Shown: positions 17,252 to 26,186, counted from the stretch's first letter. The stretch is DNA of 64,000 nucleotides from Micromonospora sp. CCTCC AA 2012012 (GCF_040499845.1 NZ_CP159342.1:5952001-6016000); one strand, 5' to 3'. Program-made: numbers and translations. Notes: generated by a model not told the origin, from the sequence alone.

Positions 17252-18053
17252 CACCCTGCTGGACGATGTCGGCGCGCTGCTGCGGGAGGTCGCGGCCCAG
17301 GTCGTGGTGCCGCTGTTCCGGCGGCTCGACGAGGACGACATCTCCGAGAAGGCCCCCGGTGAGGTGGTCACCGTCGCCGACCGGCGAGCCGAGGAACTGA
17401 TCTCGGCCGGGCTGCGGCGGCTGCGTCCCGGCTCCCTGGTGGTCGGCGAGGAGGGCGTCGCCGAGGACCCGGAGCTGCTCCGCCACCTGCGCGACGCCGG
17501 CGACGTCTGGCTGGTCGACCCGGTCGACGGGACCGCCAACTTCGCCGCCGGCCGCCGCCCGTTCGCGTTGATGATCGCGCTGCTGACCGACGGGCTGCCG
17601 GTGGCCTCCTGGATCTTCGACCCGCTCGCCGGTGACCTGGCCGCCTGCCGCGCCGGCGCGGGGACGCACCTGGACGGCGCGACGGTACGCACCACCGACT
17701 CGCTGCCCGCGGTCGGTGCGTTGCGCGGCACGGCGATGACCCGGTTCCTGCCGCCCGACGCGCGGGGGGCCGCCGAGGCGGGTGGCGCGCGGATCGGGGA
17801 GCTGCTGCCCGGTCAGCACTGCGCCGGCCGGGAATACCTGGACATCCTCACCGGCGCCCAGCAGTTCGTGCTGTTCTGGCGCACCCTGCCCTGGGACCAT
17901 GCCCCGGGCACCCTCCTGGTCCGGGAGGCCGGCGGGGTGGCCCGGCATTTCGACGGCACCGACTACCACCCGGCCGACGACTCCCACGGCCTGCTGGTCG
18001 CGGCGAGCGACGAGATCTGGACCGAGGTCCGCGCGGCCCTCCTCGACCGCTGA
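17244..18053 (+). CDS. Inositol-monophosphatase-family phosphatase
   Basis: 269-residue Mg-dependent, Li-sensitive phosphatase family member. Metal-binding motifs are present: '[11 protein letters not shown]' (Glu pair), '[15 protein letters not shown]' (DPxDGTxNF) and '[17 protein letters not shown]' (WDxAxG). Possible substrates are inositol phosphate, histidinol phosphate or fructose-1,6-bisphosphate; the sequence does not decide. The GTG start at 17244 overlaps the receiver gene by eight bases, so it is coupled to the signalling operon, an unusual companion for a two-component system. Confidence 0.88.
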   Translation: MADTLLDDVGALLREVAAQVVVPLFRRLDEDDISEKAPGEVVTVADRRAEELISAGLRRLRPGSLVVGEEGVAEDPELLRHLRDAGDVWLVDPVDGTANFAAGRRPFALMIALLTDGLPVASWIFDPLAGDLAACRAGAGTHLDGATVRTTDSLPAVGALRGTAMTRFLPPDARGAAEAGGARIGELLPGQHCAGREYLDILTGAQQFVLFWRTLPWDHAPGTLLVREAGGVARHFDGTDYHPADDSHGLLVAASDEIWTEVRAALLDR

Positions 18054-18118
18054 CCGGGGCCTGTGCTTCTCCCGGGGCGGGCGGTATTGTGACCGGCGGT
18101 CGACGGAAGGACCCTTTC

Positions 18119-19150
18119 GTGCTCAGGAGCAGGCGCGTCCGCCACCCGTTGCTCGCCCTGCTGGTCGCCACCGCGCTGCTGCTCGGCGCCGGCCTCGCCC
18201 CCGCCGCTCCGGCGGCTGCCGCGCCCACCCCGGGCACCCCCGACGAGGGGGGCAGCAAGCAGCTCCGGGAGGCCCTCGAAGCGGCCGCGAAGGGCCACAT
18301 CGAGGCGAAGGCCAAACTGGACAACTCCAAGCGCCGGCAGGTGGCGCTGACCGGCCAGCTCAGGGAGATCGAGGGCCGACTGGTCGGGTTGACCGCGCAG
18401 GCCGGCGAGGTGGCCGTGCAGTCGTACCGGCTGGGGCGGCTGACGCCGGTGTCGATGCTGCTGGAGAGCGCCGACCCGCAGTCGTTCCTCAAGCGGGCCG
18501 CCGAGCTGGAGGTGATGGCCCAGCGGGACAGCGCTCGGCTGCGTGACCTGAACCAGGCGCGGGCGGAGGCCGCCCGGGCCAAGACCGCCATCGACGGCGA
18601 GGTGCGCGAGCAGGCCAAACAGCTCGTCGCGCTGGCCAGGAAGAAGCGGGACGCCGAGATCGCGCTCGCCAAGGTCAGCTCGGGCAGCGGCTCCGGCTTC
18701 CGCGGCGGCGGCTCCTCCTCCGCCCGTCCCGCCCCGCGCAACCCGGACGGCTCCTGGCCGTCCGAGTCCTGCTCGGTGGACGACCCGACGCCGGCCGACG
18801 GCTGCATCACCCCGCGCACCCTGCACATGCTCCAGCAGGCCCAGGCCGCCGGCTACAAGCGCTACGCGTCCTGTCACCGCAGCGGCGGCGACGGCGAGCA
18901 CCCGAAGGGGCGGGCCTGCGACTTCTCCGCCGCGGCCGGCGGCTTCGAGGACGTCACGGCCACCGGCGGCGACAAGGCGTACGGCGACAGCCTGGCGAGC
19001 TGGGCGAAGAACAACGCCGGTCGGCTCGGCATCATGTACGTGATCTGGTATCGGCAGATCTGGATGCCGAACACCGGTTGGCGGGCGTACAGCGGGGGCG
19101 GCAGTCCCGCCGCCGACCACACAAACCATGTTCACATCTCGATGTACTGA
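18119..19150 (+). CDS. Secreted coiled-coil protein with peptidase-like C-terminal domain
   Basis: 343-residue exported protein. Signal peptide about residues 1-36 ending in an Ala/Pro-rich cleavage region; a long Ala/Glu/Lys/Arg coiled coil (about 45-190); a Gly/Ser linker; and a C-terminal domain with 'GYKRYASCHRSGGDGEHPKG', 'RACDFSA' and 'DHTNHVHISMY'. The H...D...H arrangement resembles actinobacterial ARB_07466-like domains with D-Ala-D-Ala carboxypeptidase/Hedgehog-type zinc sites, suggesting a cell-wall role. The coiled coil is like those of NlpC/P60 and RipA-type hydrolases. I chose the GTG at 18119, seven bases after GGAAGGA, rather than the upstream GTG at 18089. Confidence 0.8.
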   Translation: MLRSRRVRHPLLALLVATALLLGAGLAPAAPAAAAPTPGTPDEGGSKQLREALEAAAKGHIEAKAKLDNSKRRQVALTGQLREIEGRLVGLTAQAGEVAVQSYRLGRLTPVSMLLESADPQSFLKRAAELEVMAQRDSARLRDLNQARAEAARAKTAIDGEVREQAKQLVALARKKRDAEIALAKVSSGSGSGFRGGGSSSARPAPRNPDGSWPSESCSVDDPTPADGCITPRTLHMLQQAQAAGYKRYASCHRSGGDGEHPKGRACDFSAAAGGFEDVTATGGDKAYGDSLASWAKNNAGRLGIMYVIWYRQIWMPNTGWRAYSGGGSPAADHTNHVHISMY

Positions 19151-19185
19151 CCCGGAGCGCGGCGAACGCTCGTAGCATCGCGACG

Positions 19186-20739
19186 GTGAGCAGTTCATCG
19201 TCCGACATCGTGGTGGAGTCCGCCCCGGTGGTGCCCGCCCCGCCCGGGGCCCTGCCGAACGGCCTCGCCGCGTTCCTGGTCTTCCTCTCCAGCGGGGCCG
19301 TGCTGGTGCTGGAGACCGTCTCGCTCCGGCTGGTCGGCCCGTACGTCGGGGTGACCCTCCAGGTCACCAGCGCGGTCATCGGGATGGCGCTCGCCGCCAT
19401 CGCGTACGGGGCGTGGATGGGCGGGTTCCTGGCCGACCGGCGGAACCCGCGTGCGCTGCTGGCCCCGGCGCTGGTGCTGGCCGGCATCGCCACCGCGGTC
19501 ACCCTCCCCGTGGTCCGCTACGCCGGTGAGGTGCTGCGCGGTGGTGCGGCCGGCGCGGTGCTGATGCTGACCGCGCTGGCGGTGCTGGTGCCGGCGGCGC
19601 TGCTGGCCGGGATCACCCCGCTGGTGGTCAAGCTCCAGCTCGCCGACCTGCGCCGGACCGGTCAGGTGGTCGGGCGGCTCTCCGGCATCGGCACGCTGGG
19701 CGGGATCACCGCCACCCTGGTCACCGGCTTCGTGCTGGTGGCGGCGCTGCCCAGCACGGTGATCGTGCTGGGGCTGGCGGTGCTGCTCGGGCTCACCGGG
19801 CTGGGGCTGAGGGCGTACCTGCGGCGGCGGGCGGGCACCGGGCTGCCCGGTCCGGCCCGGGTGAAGGCGGCCGTGGCGGTGCTCGGCCTGGCCGGTGCGG
19901 GGCTCTCCGCGGTCGCCCCGAACCCGTGCGACGTGGAGACCGCGTACCACTGCGCCCGGGTGGTGGCCGACCCGCACCGGGCCGGCGGGCGGGTGCTCTA
20001 CCTGAACTCGGCGCAGCACTCGTACGTCGACCTGACCGACCCGACGCACCTGGAGTACGCGTACACCCGATGGGTCGGCCTGGTCGCCGACCTGGCCGCG
20101 CCGGCCGGGCAGCGGCTGGACGCCCTGCACCTCGGCGGCGGTGGCTTCACCGTGCCGCGGTACCTGGCCGCCACCCGCCCGGGCACCGACAACCTGGTCT
20201 TCGAGATCGACGGCGGCCTGGTCGACCTGGACCGGCGGGAGCTGGGCGTGCGGACCGGCCCCGACCTGCGGGCGCGGGTGGGGGACGCCCGGGTGCTGCT
20301 CGGCGGCGAGCCGACCGACAGCCGGGACCTGATCGTCGGGGACGCCTTCGGTCACCTGGTGGTGCCCTGGCACCTGGCCACCCGGGAGATGGCCGGCGAG
20401 ATCCGCCGGGTGCTGCGGCCGGGCGGGATCTATGTGCAGAACGTCATCGACGCCCCGCCGGGCCGCTTCGTGCGCAGCGAGATGGCCACCGTGGCGGCCG
20501 AGTTCCACTACGTCGCGCTGATCGCGCCGCCGTGGGCGCTGGCCGGTGACGGGGGCGCGAACTTCCTGCTCGTCGGCTCGGACTCGCCGCTGCCGTTGGC
20601 GCGGATCATCGTCGCGCTGCGGGGCCTGCCGGAGCCGGCGGTGCTGCTGTACGGCGACGAGCTGACCTCGTACGTCGGTGACGCGCTGGTGCTCACCGAC
20701 GACTACGCCCCGGTGGACCAACTCCTCGCGACCGCCTGA
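19186..20739 (+). CDS. Membrane-fused spermidine-synthase-like protein
   Basis: 517 residues. The first half has about seven hydrophobic segments (residues 20-235). The second half is a methyltransferase-fold domain of the spermidine-synthase family: 'DALHLGGGGFTVPRYLA' (SAM/dcSAM loop), acidic 'LVFEIDGGLVDLDRREL', and 'RDLIVGDAFGHLVVPWHL'. Activity as a true aminopropyltransferase is doubtful because the GGGDG motif is GGGGF here. The GTG at 19186 lacks a ribosome-binding site but follows TAGCAT (19173-19178) by seven bases, so a leaderless mRNA is likely. The open frame extends further upstream over the previous gene but without homology. Confidence 0.85.
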   Translation: MSSSSSDIVVESAPVVPAPPGALPNGLAAFLVFLSSGAVLVLETVSLRLVGPYVGVTLQVTSAVIGMALAAIAYGAWMGGFLADRRNPRALLAPALVLAGIATAVTLPVVRYAGEVLRGGAAGAVLMLTALAVLVPAALLAGITPLVVKLQLADLRRTGQVVGRLSGIGTLGGITATLVTGFVLVAALPSTVIVLGLAVLLGLTGLGLRAYLRRRAGTGLPGPARVKAAVAVLGLAGAGLSAVAPNPCDVETAYHCARVVADPHRAGGRVLYLNSAQHSYVDLTDPTHLEYAYTRWVGLVADLAAPAGQRLDALHLGGGGFTVPRYLAATRPGTDNLVFEIDGGLVDLDRRELGVRTGPDLRARVGDARVLLGGEPTDSRDLIVGDAFGHLVVPWHLATREMAGEIRRVLRPGGIYVQNVIDAPPGRFVRSEMATVAAEFHYVALIAPPWALAGDGGANFLLVGSDSPLPLARIIVALRGLPEPAVLLYGDELTSYVGDALVLTDDYAPVDQLLATA

Positions 20740-20810
20740 TCGGGTGACTTTTCTGACCGATTCCGACCGTTGAGGTGTAGGCAGGGCGACGCCGGGCAAC
20801 AGCACCGACC

Positions 20811-22445
20811 ATGGGTGGAACGGTCAGGAACGGCGGCTCACAGCTGCTCGGGGAGCGGTACCGGCTGATCGAGCAGCTCGGTGCGGGCGGCATGTCGGTC
20901 GTGTGGCGTGGCTACGACGAGGTGCTCGGCCGCCAGGTGGCGGTCAAGGTGCTCGCCTCCCGGTTGGCCAGCGACAAGGCATTCCGGCACCGGATCCGGA
21001 TCGAGGCGCAGGCCGCCGCGCGGCTCTGCCACCCCAACATCACCAACGTGTACGACTACGGCGAGTCCGAGCAGGTCGGGCTCACCGTCCCGTACGTGGT
21101 CATGGAGCTGGTGGACGGCGGCCCGCTCAGCAGCCGACTCGGCCGGGGCGGGCAGCTGCCCTGGCGGGAGGCCGTCACGATCGGCGCGGAGGTCGCCTCG
21201 GCGCTGGCCACCGCGCACGCCCGCGGCGTGGTCCACCGGGACGTGACCCCCGGCAACGTCATGCTCACCCCGACCGGGGTGAAGGTCGTCGACTTCGGCA
21301 TCTCGGCGCTGGTGGGGGAGAGCGAGAAGGGCCCGGACGGCGCGCTGCTCGGCACCCCCGCCTATCTGGCGCCGGAGCGCCTCGACAACGGCCAGGTCTC
21401 CCCGGCCACCGACGTGTACGCGGTCGGCCTGCTGCTGTACCGGATGCTCACCGGCCGGCTGCCGTGGCAGGCGAGCACCACCACCCAGATGCTCCGCGCG
21501 CACATGTACAACGACCCGGACCCGATGCCCGAGGTGGTCGGCCTGCCCGACGCCGTCGCCGAGCTGGTCGGTCGTTGCCTGGCGAAGCGCCCCGCGGACC
21601 GGCCGGGCACCGCCGAGGTGGCCCGTACGCTGGCCGACGCGGCCGGCATCGCGGCGATCGTGCCGGTCTCCCCGGCGCTCGGGCAGTTCGACCCGGCGCT
21701 GCTGGAGAACGCCGGCACCACCATCCTGCCCTGGTCCTCGGCGACCGACGCGCTGCCCTTCTCGGCGGTACGCACCCGGGAGCGCCGGGCGGCGGCCCGC
21801 CGCCGCAAGGTGGAGGCCGGGGTGGCCGCCGTCGGTCTGGTCGCGGTCACCGCGACCATGTGGGGGCTGACCTCGCGCAGCCCGGCCAGCGGTGGCATCG
21901 AGCCGACCGAGGCGCGGATGGGGCTGGCCGAGCCCGCCCCCTGCGAGGTCGACTACGCGCTGCGCCGCGACTCGGGCCGGGACTTCGCCGCCGAGCTGAC
22001 CCTCACCAACACCGGTGGCCGGGAGCTGCGGGACTGGACGATGAGCTTCACCTTCCCGGGGCGGCAGACGGTGACGAAGGCCCAGCCGACGGTGCACCAG
22101 GAGGGGCGGACGGTGCTGGTCAAGCCGACCGCCGGGAACACCGCACTGGCCCCGGGCGCCTCCCAGAAGATGGCCCTGAGCGGCAGCTACACCGGCGGGA
22201 ACCCGCTGCCGGTGCAGTTCAAGCTGGGGGATCAGGCGTGCGACGTCCAGGTCTCCGGGGTGGCCGGCTCGACGCCCACCACCGCGCCGACCACGACCGC
22301 GCCGACGAAGGCGCCGGCCAAGGCGCCGGTGAAGGTCACCACGAAGAGCAGCGGCACCCGTTCCTCGGGGACCTCCGGCGGGGCCAGGGCCAAGCCGGAC
22401 AGGCCGCACAAGGGCAAGGACGGTGGTAAGGGAAAAGGAAAGTGA
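20811..22445 (+). CDS. Ser/Thr protein kinase with extracellular CBM2-like domain
   Basis: 544-residue PknB-type receptor kinase. Kinase domain about 17-285: glycine loop 'LGAGGMSVVWRGYD', Lys in 'VAVKVLASRL', catalytic loop 'HRDVTPGNVML' (V-T in place of the common L-K/V-K), 'VDFGIS', 'GTPAYLAPER'. One membrane segment about 336-356. The outer part (about 370-470) has a CBM2-like pattern: 'CEVDYALRRDSGRDFAAELT', 'LTNTGGRELRDWTMSFTFPG' and a closing Cys near 'DQACDVQ'. The tail is Thr/Ala/Pro then Lys/Gly-rich. The carbohydrate-binding-like domain suggests sensing of a polysaccharide. ATG at 20811. Ends in GTGA, overlapping a tiny reading frame. Confidence 0.88.
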   Translation: MGGTVRNGGSQLLGERYRLIEQLGAGGMSVVWRGYDEVLGRQVAVKVLASRLASDKAFRHRIRIEAQAAARLCHPNITNVYDYGESEQVGLTVPYVVMELVDGGPLSSRLGRGGQLPWREAVTIGAEVASALATAHARGVVHRDVTPGNVMLTPTGVKVVDFGISALVGESEKGPDGALLGTPAYLAPERLDNGQVSPATDVYAVGLLLYRMLTGRLPWQASTTTQMLRAHMYNDPDPMPEVVGLPDAVAELVGRCLAKRPADRPGTAEVARTLADAAGIAAIVPVSPALGQFDPALLENAGTTILPWSSATDALPFSAVRTRERRAAARRRKVEAGVAAVGLVAVTATMWGLTSRSPASGGIEPTEARMGLAEPAPCEVDYALRRDSGRDFAAELTLTNTGGRELRDWTMSFTFPGRQTVTKAQPTVHQEGRTVLVKPTAGNTALAPGASQKMALSGSYTGGNPLPVQFKLGDQACDVQVSGVAGSTPTTAPTTTAPTKAPAKAPVKVTTKSSGTRSSGTSGGARAKPDRPHKGKDGGKGKGK

Positions 22446-22495
22446 CCGAGAAGAAGGGGGGTGGGCACGGCAAGAAGAACAAGAAGGGCAAGTGA
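22442..22495 (+). CDS. Tiny Lys/Gly-rich reading frame overlapping the kinase stop
   Basis: A 17-codon frame starts GTG at 22442, sharing GTGA with the kinase stop, and encodes VTEKKGGGHGKKNKKGK. Its composition matches the Lys/Gly tail of the kinase, so it could be a small coupled peptide, a continuation of the kinase tail after a frameshift in the A-rich GGAAAAGGAAAG run, or chance. It ends four bases before the convergent ktrA stop. No homology recognised. Confidence 0.3.
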   Translation: MTEKKGGGHGKKNKKGK

Positions 22496-22498
22496 GCC

Positions 22499-23167
22499 TC
22501 AGCTGAGCGCGGCGAACTGCTGCACCTGCGCGATGCTGCCCTCCACGATCAGCACACTCCCCTCGGCGAGCACGGTGTCCGCGGCGGCGTAGCGGAACCG
22601 TTCGCCCGGGAGCTTCGCACCGACCACCATCACCCCGTACCGGTCCGCGGGGGCCAGCTCGCGCAGCGGCCGACCCACCATCGAGTCCGGCACCCGGACC
22701 TTCGCGATGGCGAAGTCGTCGCCGAACTCGATGAAGTCGAGCATCTTGCTGACGATCAGGTGCGCCACCCGCTCACCGGTCTCCGCCTCCGGGAAGATCA
22801 CGTGCTGCGCGCCGACCGCGCTGAGGATCTTGGCGTGCTTCTCCGAGGTGGCCCGGGCCCAGACCTGCGGAACGCCCAGCTCGGTCAGGGCCAGCACGGT
22901 GAGCACACTGGCCTCCACGGACGCGCCGATGGCCACCACCACCCGCCGGAAGTCCGCGACCCCGAGCTGGCGCAGCGCGCCCTCCTCGGTGGAGTCCGCC
23001 TGCACCACCCGTTCGAGCTGCGGCGCCCAGCGCTGCACCACCTCCCCGCTGCGGTCGATGGCGAGGACCTGGTGGCCGAGCTGGCTCAGCGAGCCGGCCA
23101 GGTGGCAGCCGAACCGGCCCATGCCGATCACCACGATGCCGCTGTCGTCCGTCTTCCTAGCCGACAA
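22499..23167 (-). CDS. ktrA: KtrA/TrkA-type potassium channel regulatory subunit
   Basis: 222-residue cytosolic RCK protein that gates a K+ translocating partner in response to nucleotides. RCK_N Rossmann region with 'IVVIGMGRFGCHLAGSLSQL' and the acidic residue in 'VLAIDRS'; RCK_C domain in the C-terminal third ('AIAKVRVPDSMVGRPLRELA'). A single RCK unit, as in KtrA/KtrC rather than the duplicated TrkA. Its start overlaps the end of the ktrB gene by 11 bases, so the two are translationally coupled. Confidence 0.93.
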   Translation of the reverse strand: MSARKTDDSGIVVIGMGRFGCHLAGSLSQLGHQVLAIDRSGEVVQRWAPQLERVVQADSTEEGALRQLGVADFRRVVVAIGASVEASVLTVLALTELGVPQVWARATSEKHAKILSAVGAQHVIFPEAETGERVAHLIVSKMLDFIEFGDDFAIAKVRVPDSMVGRPLRELAPADRYGVMVVGAKLPGERFRYAAADTVLAEGSVLIVEGSIAQVQQFAALS

Positions 23168-24491
23168 TGGGTTGCTCCTCCGGATAGCGGTACAGCCGGC
23201 GTCGGGTGTTCAACGCGATCGCCGACCCGAGGGTGAGCGGGCCGATCCGGCCGATGTACATGAGGGCGGTCAGCACGTACTCGCCGGGTTCCGGCAGGCG
23301 CGCGACGAGTCCGGTGGTGAGGCCGGTGGTGCTGAAGGCGGAGGTCACCTCGAAGAGTGCGGCGTAGTAGCGCACGTGCTCGGTCAACACGATCAGCGCG
23401 ACCGTGCCGGCGACGACCAGCGCCACGCTGAGCAGGGCCACGGTGAGGGCCTGCCGCTGGCTGGCCGTGGCGAGCCGGCGGCCGCCCACCGTGACGTCCG
23501 GCTCGCCGCGCAGTTCCGCCCAGATGACGAAGGCGAGCAGGAAGAACGTGGAGACCTTGATGCCGCCGGCCGTGCTGGCGCTGCCCCCGCCGATGAACAT
23601 CAGCACGATCAGCAGCGGGTAGCTCTCCTCACTGAGGTTGCCGACCCCGATCACGTCGAAGCCACCGGTGCGGCTCAGCGCGATCTGGGTGAACGAGGCC
23701 AGCACCTTCCCCGGGGCGTCGTAGGTGCCGATGGTGGCGGGATTGCTCCACTCGGTGAGCAGCAGGACGCCGAAGCCGAACCCGATCAGCACGAGGCTGC
23801 CCCAGATGGTGAGCTTGGTGGCGACCGTCCAACGGGCCGGTCGGCGCCAGCTCCGGACGGCCTCGAAGAGCGCCGGGAAGCCGAGCCCGCCGATGATCGC
23901 CCCGAGCCCCAACGGCAGCGCCACCCACGGGTCTCGGGCGAACGCCAGCAGACCGTCGGAGTAGAGGGTGAACCCGCCGTTGTTGAACGCCTGGATCGAG
24001 TGGAAGGTGGCCGACCAGAGGGCCCGCCTCGGCGGGTAGTCGTAGACCAGCCAGAGCCGCCCGGTGATGACGGCGGTCATCACCGCCTCGGTGACGAAGA
24101 CGGTCGCCGCGATCCGCACAAGCAGCCGGCGTACGTCGCCGATGCCGTACTCCTGGGTCTCGGCCTGCACGAGCAGCCGGTTGCGCAGGCCGAGCTGCCG
24201 GGACACCACCAGGATCACCAGGGCCGCGATCGTCAGGATCCCCAGGCCGCCGAGCTGGGTCAGCACGGTGATCATCACCAGCCCGAAGTCGTTCCAGTAG
24301 TTCGGGGTGTCGTTGATCGCCATGCCGGTCACCGAGACGGCCGAGGTGGCGGTGAAGAGCGCCACCACGAACGGCGTGTACCGGTGCTGGCTGGTCGCCC
24401 AGGGCAGCATCAACAGGCCGGTGCCGACCAGGATCGCCGCCAGGAACCCGAACGGCACCAGCCGGACGGGGTGACGGAGCAGGCGGCGCAC
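23157..24491 (-). CDS. ktrB: KtrB/TrkH-type potassium translocating subunit
   Basis: About 444-residue membrane protein of the TrkH/KtrB family with the repeated M1-P-M2 plan; selectivity-filter-like segments include 'TSAVSVTGMAI', 'IQAFNNGGFTLYSD', 'ALSRTGGFDVIG' and 'TSAFSTTGLTTG', each with the key Gly. It imports K+ (often Na+-coupled) with KtrA. The start is uncertain. I chose GTG 24491 because GGAAG lies eight bases before it and the first membrane segment begins soon after. GTG 24518 and ATG 24575 are in-frame alternatives, the latter with GAGGG too close. Divergent from the secreted phosphodiesterase gene. Confidence 0.9.
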   Translation of the reverse strand: MRRLLRHPVRLVPFGFLAAILVGTGLLMLPWATSQHRYTPFVVALFTATSAVSVTGMAINDTPNYWNDFGLVMITVLTQLGGLGILTIAALVILVVSRQLGLRNRLLVQAETQEYGIGDVRRLLVRIAATVFVTEAVMTAVITGRLWLVYDYPPRRALWSATFHSIQAFNNGGFTLYSDGLLAFARDPWVALPLGLGAIIGGLGFPALFEAVRSWRRPARWTVATKLTIWGSLVLIGFGFGVLLLTEWSNPATIGTYDAPGKVLASFTQIALSRTGGFDVIGVGNLSEESYPLLIVLMFIGGGSASTAGGIKVSTFFLLAFVIWAELRGEPDVTVGGRRLATASQRQALTVALLSVALVVAGTVALIVLTEHVRYYAALFEVTSAFSTTGLTTGLVARLPEPGEYVLTALMYIGRIGPLTLGSAIALNTRRRLYRYPEEQPIVG

Positions 24492-24597
24492 CAGGTCATC
24501 TTCCGTCCGGAGATTCACCGGCAGGTCAGGAACTGACCAACTGGTGGCCAACCGCGACCGGTCTGCTGGGCGCATCCCTCGACGACAGGAGACGGCG

Positions 24598-25716
24598 TTG
24601 CGACGTACCCTTTCCGCCCTCGGTCTGGCCGGCGCGCTGCTCGCGGCGGCCGTGGTGGTGCCGACCGTGGCCGCCCAGGCCGACCCGGAGCCCGGCGCCG
24701 ACCGGCACCGGGCCACCCAGCGGCCCATCGTGATCGGCCACCGGGGCGCCAGCGGCTACCGCCCGGAGCACACCCTGGAGTCCTACCGGCTGGCGATCCG
24801 GCTGGGCGCGGACTTCATCGAGCCGGACCTGGTCTCGACGAAGGACGGCGTGCTGGTCGCCCGGCACGAGAACGAGATCTCCGGGACCACCGACGTGGCC
24901 GCGCACCCCGAGTTCGCCGCCCGGAAGGCGACGAAGACCATCGACGGGGTCGCGGTGACCGGCTGGTTCACCGAGGACTTCACCCTCGCGGAGCTGAGGA
25001 CCCTGCGGGCCAAGGAGCGGTTGCCCCAGGTCCGGGTGGCCAACACCGCGTTCGACGGGAAGTTCCCGGTGCCGACCTTCCAGGAGGTCATCGACCTGGC
25101 CCGGGCCGAGTCGAAGGCCCGGGGGCGGACCATCGGCGTCTACCCGGAGACCAAGCACCCCAGCTACTTCGCCTCGATCGGGCTGCCGCTGGAGGAGCCG
25201 CTGGTCGCGGTCCTGGCGGCCAACAGGCTCACCCACCGCAACGACCCGGTCTTCATCCAGTCCTTCGAGACCGCCAACCTGCGCAAGCTGCGCGGCCTGA
25301 CCGACAACCGGCTGATCCAGCTGATGGACGCAACCGGCCGCCCGTACGACTTCACCGCGGCCGGTGACGGCCGCACCTATGCCGATCTGGCCACCCCCGC
25401 CGGGCTGGCCTGGGTCGCCGACTACGCCGACGGTGTGGGCGTCAACAAGAACCTGATCGTCCCGCGGGACGCCGCCGGCAAGCTGCTCGCCCCGACCACC
25501 CTGGTCCGGGACGCGCACCGGGAGAAGCTGGTCGTGCACGCCTGGACGTTCCGCGCGGAGAACCAGTTCCTGCCGGTCGACTTCCGGATCGGCGCGGACC
25601 CGAACGCCCGCGGCGACATCACCGCCGAGTACGAGCTCTTCTTCGGCCTCGGCCTGGACGGCGCCTTCGCCGACCAGCCGGACACCGCCGTCGCCGCCCG
25701 CGCCGGCCTCGCCTGA
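24598..25716 (+). CDS. Secreted glycerophosphodiester phosphodiesterase (GlpQ-type)
   Basis: 372-residue exported enzyme that hydrolyses glycerophosphodiesters or teichoic-acid-type polymers to glycerol-3-phosphate and an alcohol. Signal peptide in the first 30 residues; catalytic 'VIGHRGASGYRPEHTLESY' holds the first His and Glu, 'FIEPDLVSTKDGVLVARHEN' holds the metal-binding Glu/Asp and second His. Insertions after the HEN motif ('ISGTTDVAAHPEFAAR') are typical of periplasmic GlpQ rather than cytosolic UgpQ. The TTG at 24598 follows AGGAGA at a good spacing and starts directly at the signal peptide. A very strong hairpin follows. Confidence 0.92.
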   Translation: MRRTLSALGLAGALLAAAVVVPTVAAQADPEPGADRHRATQRPIVIGHRGASGYRPEHTLESYRLAIRLGADFIEPDLVSTKDGVLVARHENEISGTTDVAAHPEFAARKATKTIDGVAVTGWFTEDFTLAELRTLRAKERLPQVRVANTAFDGKFPVPTFQEVIDLARAESKARGRTIGVYPETKHPSYFASIGLPLEEPLVAVLAANRLTHRNDPVFIQSFETANLRKLRGLTDNRLIQLMDATGRPYDFTAAGDGRTYADLATPAGLAWVADYADGVGVNKNLIVPRDAAGKLLAPTTLVRDAHREKLVVHAWTFRAENQFLPVDFRIGADPNARGDITAEYELFFGLGLDGAFADQPDTAVAARAGLA

Positions 25717-25725
25717 CAGCAGCTC

Positions 25726-25769
25726 GCCGAGGCGGGGGTGTCCGGGTCGCCGGACACCCCCGCCTCGGC
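25726..25769 (+). terminator. Strong hairpin terminator after glpQ-like gene
   Basis: Perfect 20-base arms (25726-25745 and 25750-25769, starting GCCGAGGCGGGGG) around the loop GTCG, nine bases after the stop codon. No U-tract. Confidence 0.85.
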
Positions 25770-25835
25770 CTTCCGGCGTCGGCCGGTCGCGCGGGGGCGC
25801 CCGGCAGGGCGGGGTGAGTGTCGTGGACGCTACAG

Positions 25836-25897
25836 ACTTGATGGCATAGATGAATCACCCGCCGCGTCGGGCAAGTGATTCATCTATGCCATCAAGT
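25836..25897. repeat. Long perfect inverted repeat across the GntR stop codon
   Basis: Perfect 23-base arms (25836-25858 and 25875-25897) flank a 16-base GC-rich loop; the arms are AT-rich for this genome (ACTTGATGGCATAGATG...). The distal arm contains the TAG stop and last codons of the gntR gene. With two mismatches the pairing extends to CTAC/GTAG outside. It may be a terminator, a protein-binding site, or the footprint of a mobile repeat. Confidence 0.85.
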
Positions 25898-26186
25898 TCG
25901 TAGCAGTCGCCAGCCGCCAGTCGTCAGCATCGAGGGCGAATCGGGCCAGCCGCTTCTCACCGCGCGGGCGCTCGGCGACATACGTGCCTCGGCCGGGTTG
26001 GCCGGTGATCAGTTCGCGGTCGTGCAGCAGGGAGAGAGCCCGCGAGGCGGTGTTCATGTGGACGCCGTATGCCTCGGCGAGTTCCCTCGTGGAGGGCAAC
26101 TTGTCGCCGGGCTTGAGCTCGCCGCTTCTGATCTTGGCGGTGAGTTCGTTGGCGATCTGGCGATAGGGGGCTTCGGCGGTAGGCAT
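25884..26186 (-). CDS. Small GntR-family regulator (DNA-binding domain plus short tail)
   Basis: 100-residue winged-helix regulator: 'YRQIANELTAKIRSGELKPG', 'KLPSTRELAEAYGVHMNTAS', 'LITGQPGRGTYVAERP', the complete GntR DNA-binding domain, with only about 25 residues after it. The short tail resembles the YtrA-like or KorSA-like short GntR forms and leaves no room for a full effector domain. The ATG at 26186 starts at the homology; the frame continues upstream only nominally. It is divergent from the DivIVA-like/small-protein operon, whose promoter region it probably controls. Its stop codon lies in an unusual inverted repeat. Confidence 0.88.
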   Translation of the reverse strand: MPTAEAPYRQIANELTAKIRSGELKPGDKLPSTRELAEAYGVHMNTASRALSLLHDRELITGQPGRGTYVAERPRGEKRLARFALDADDWRLATATNLMA

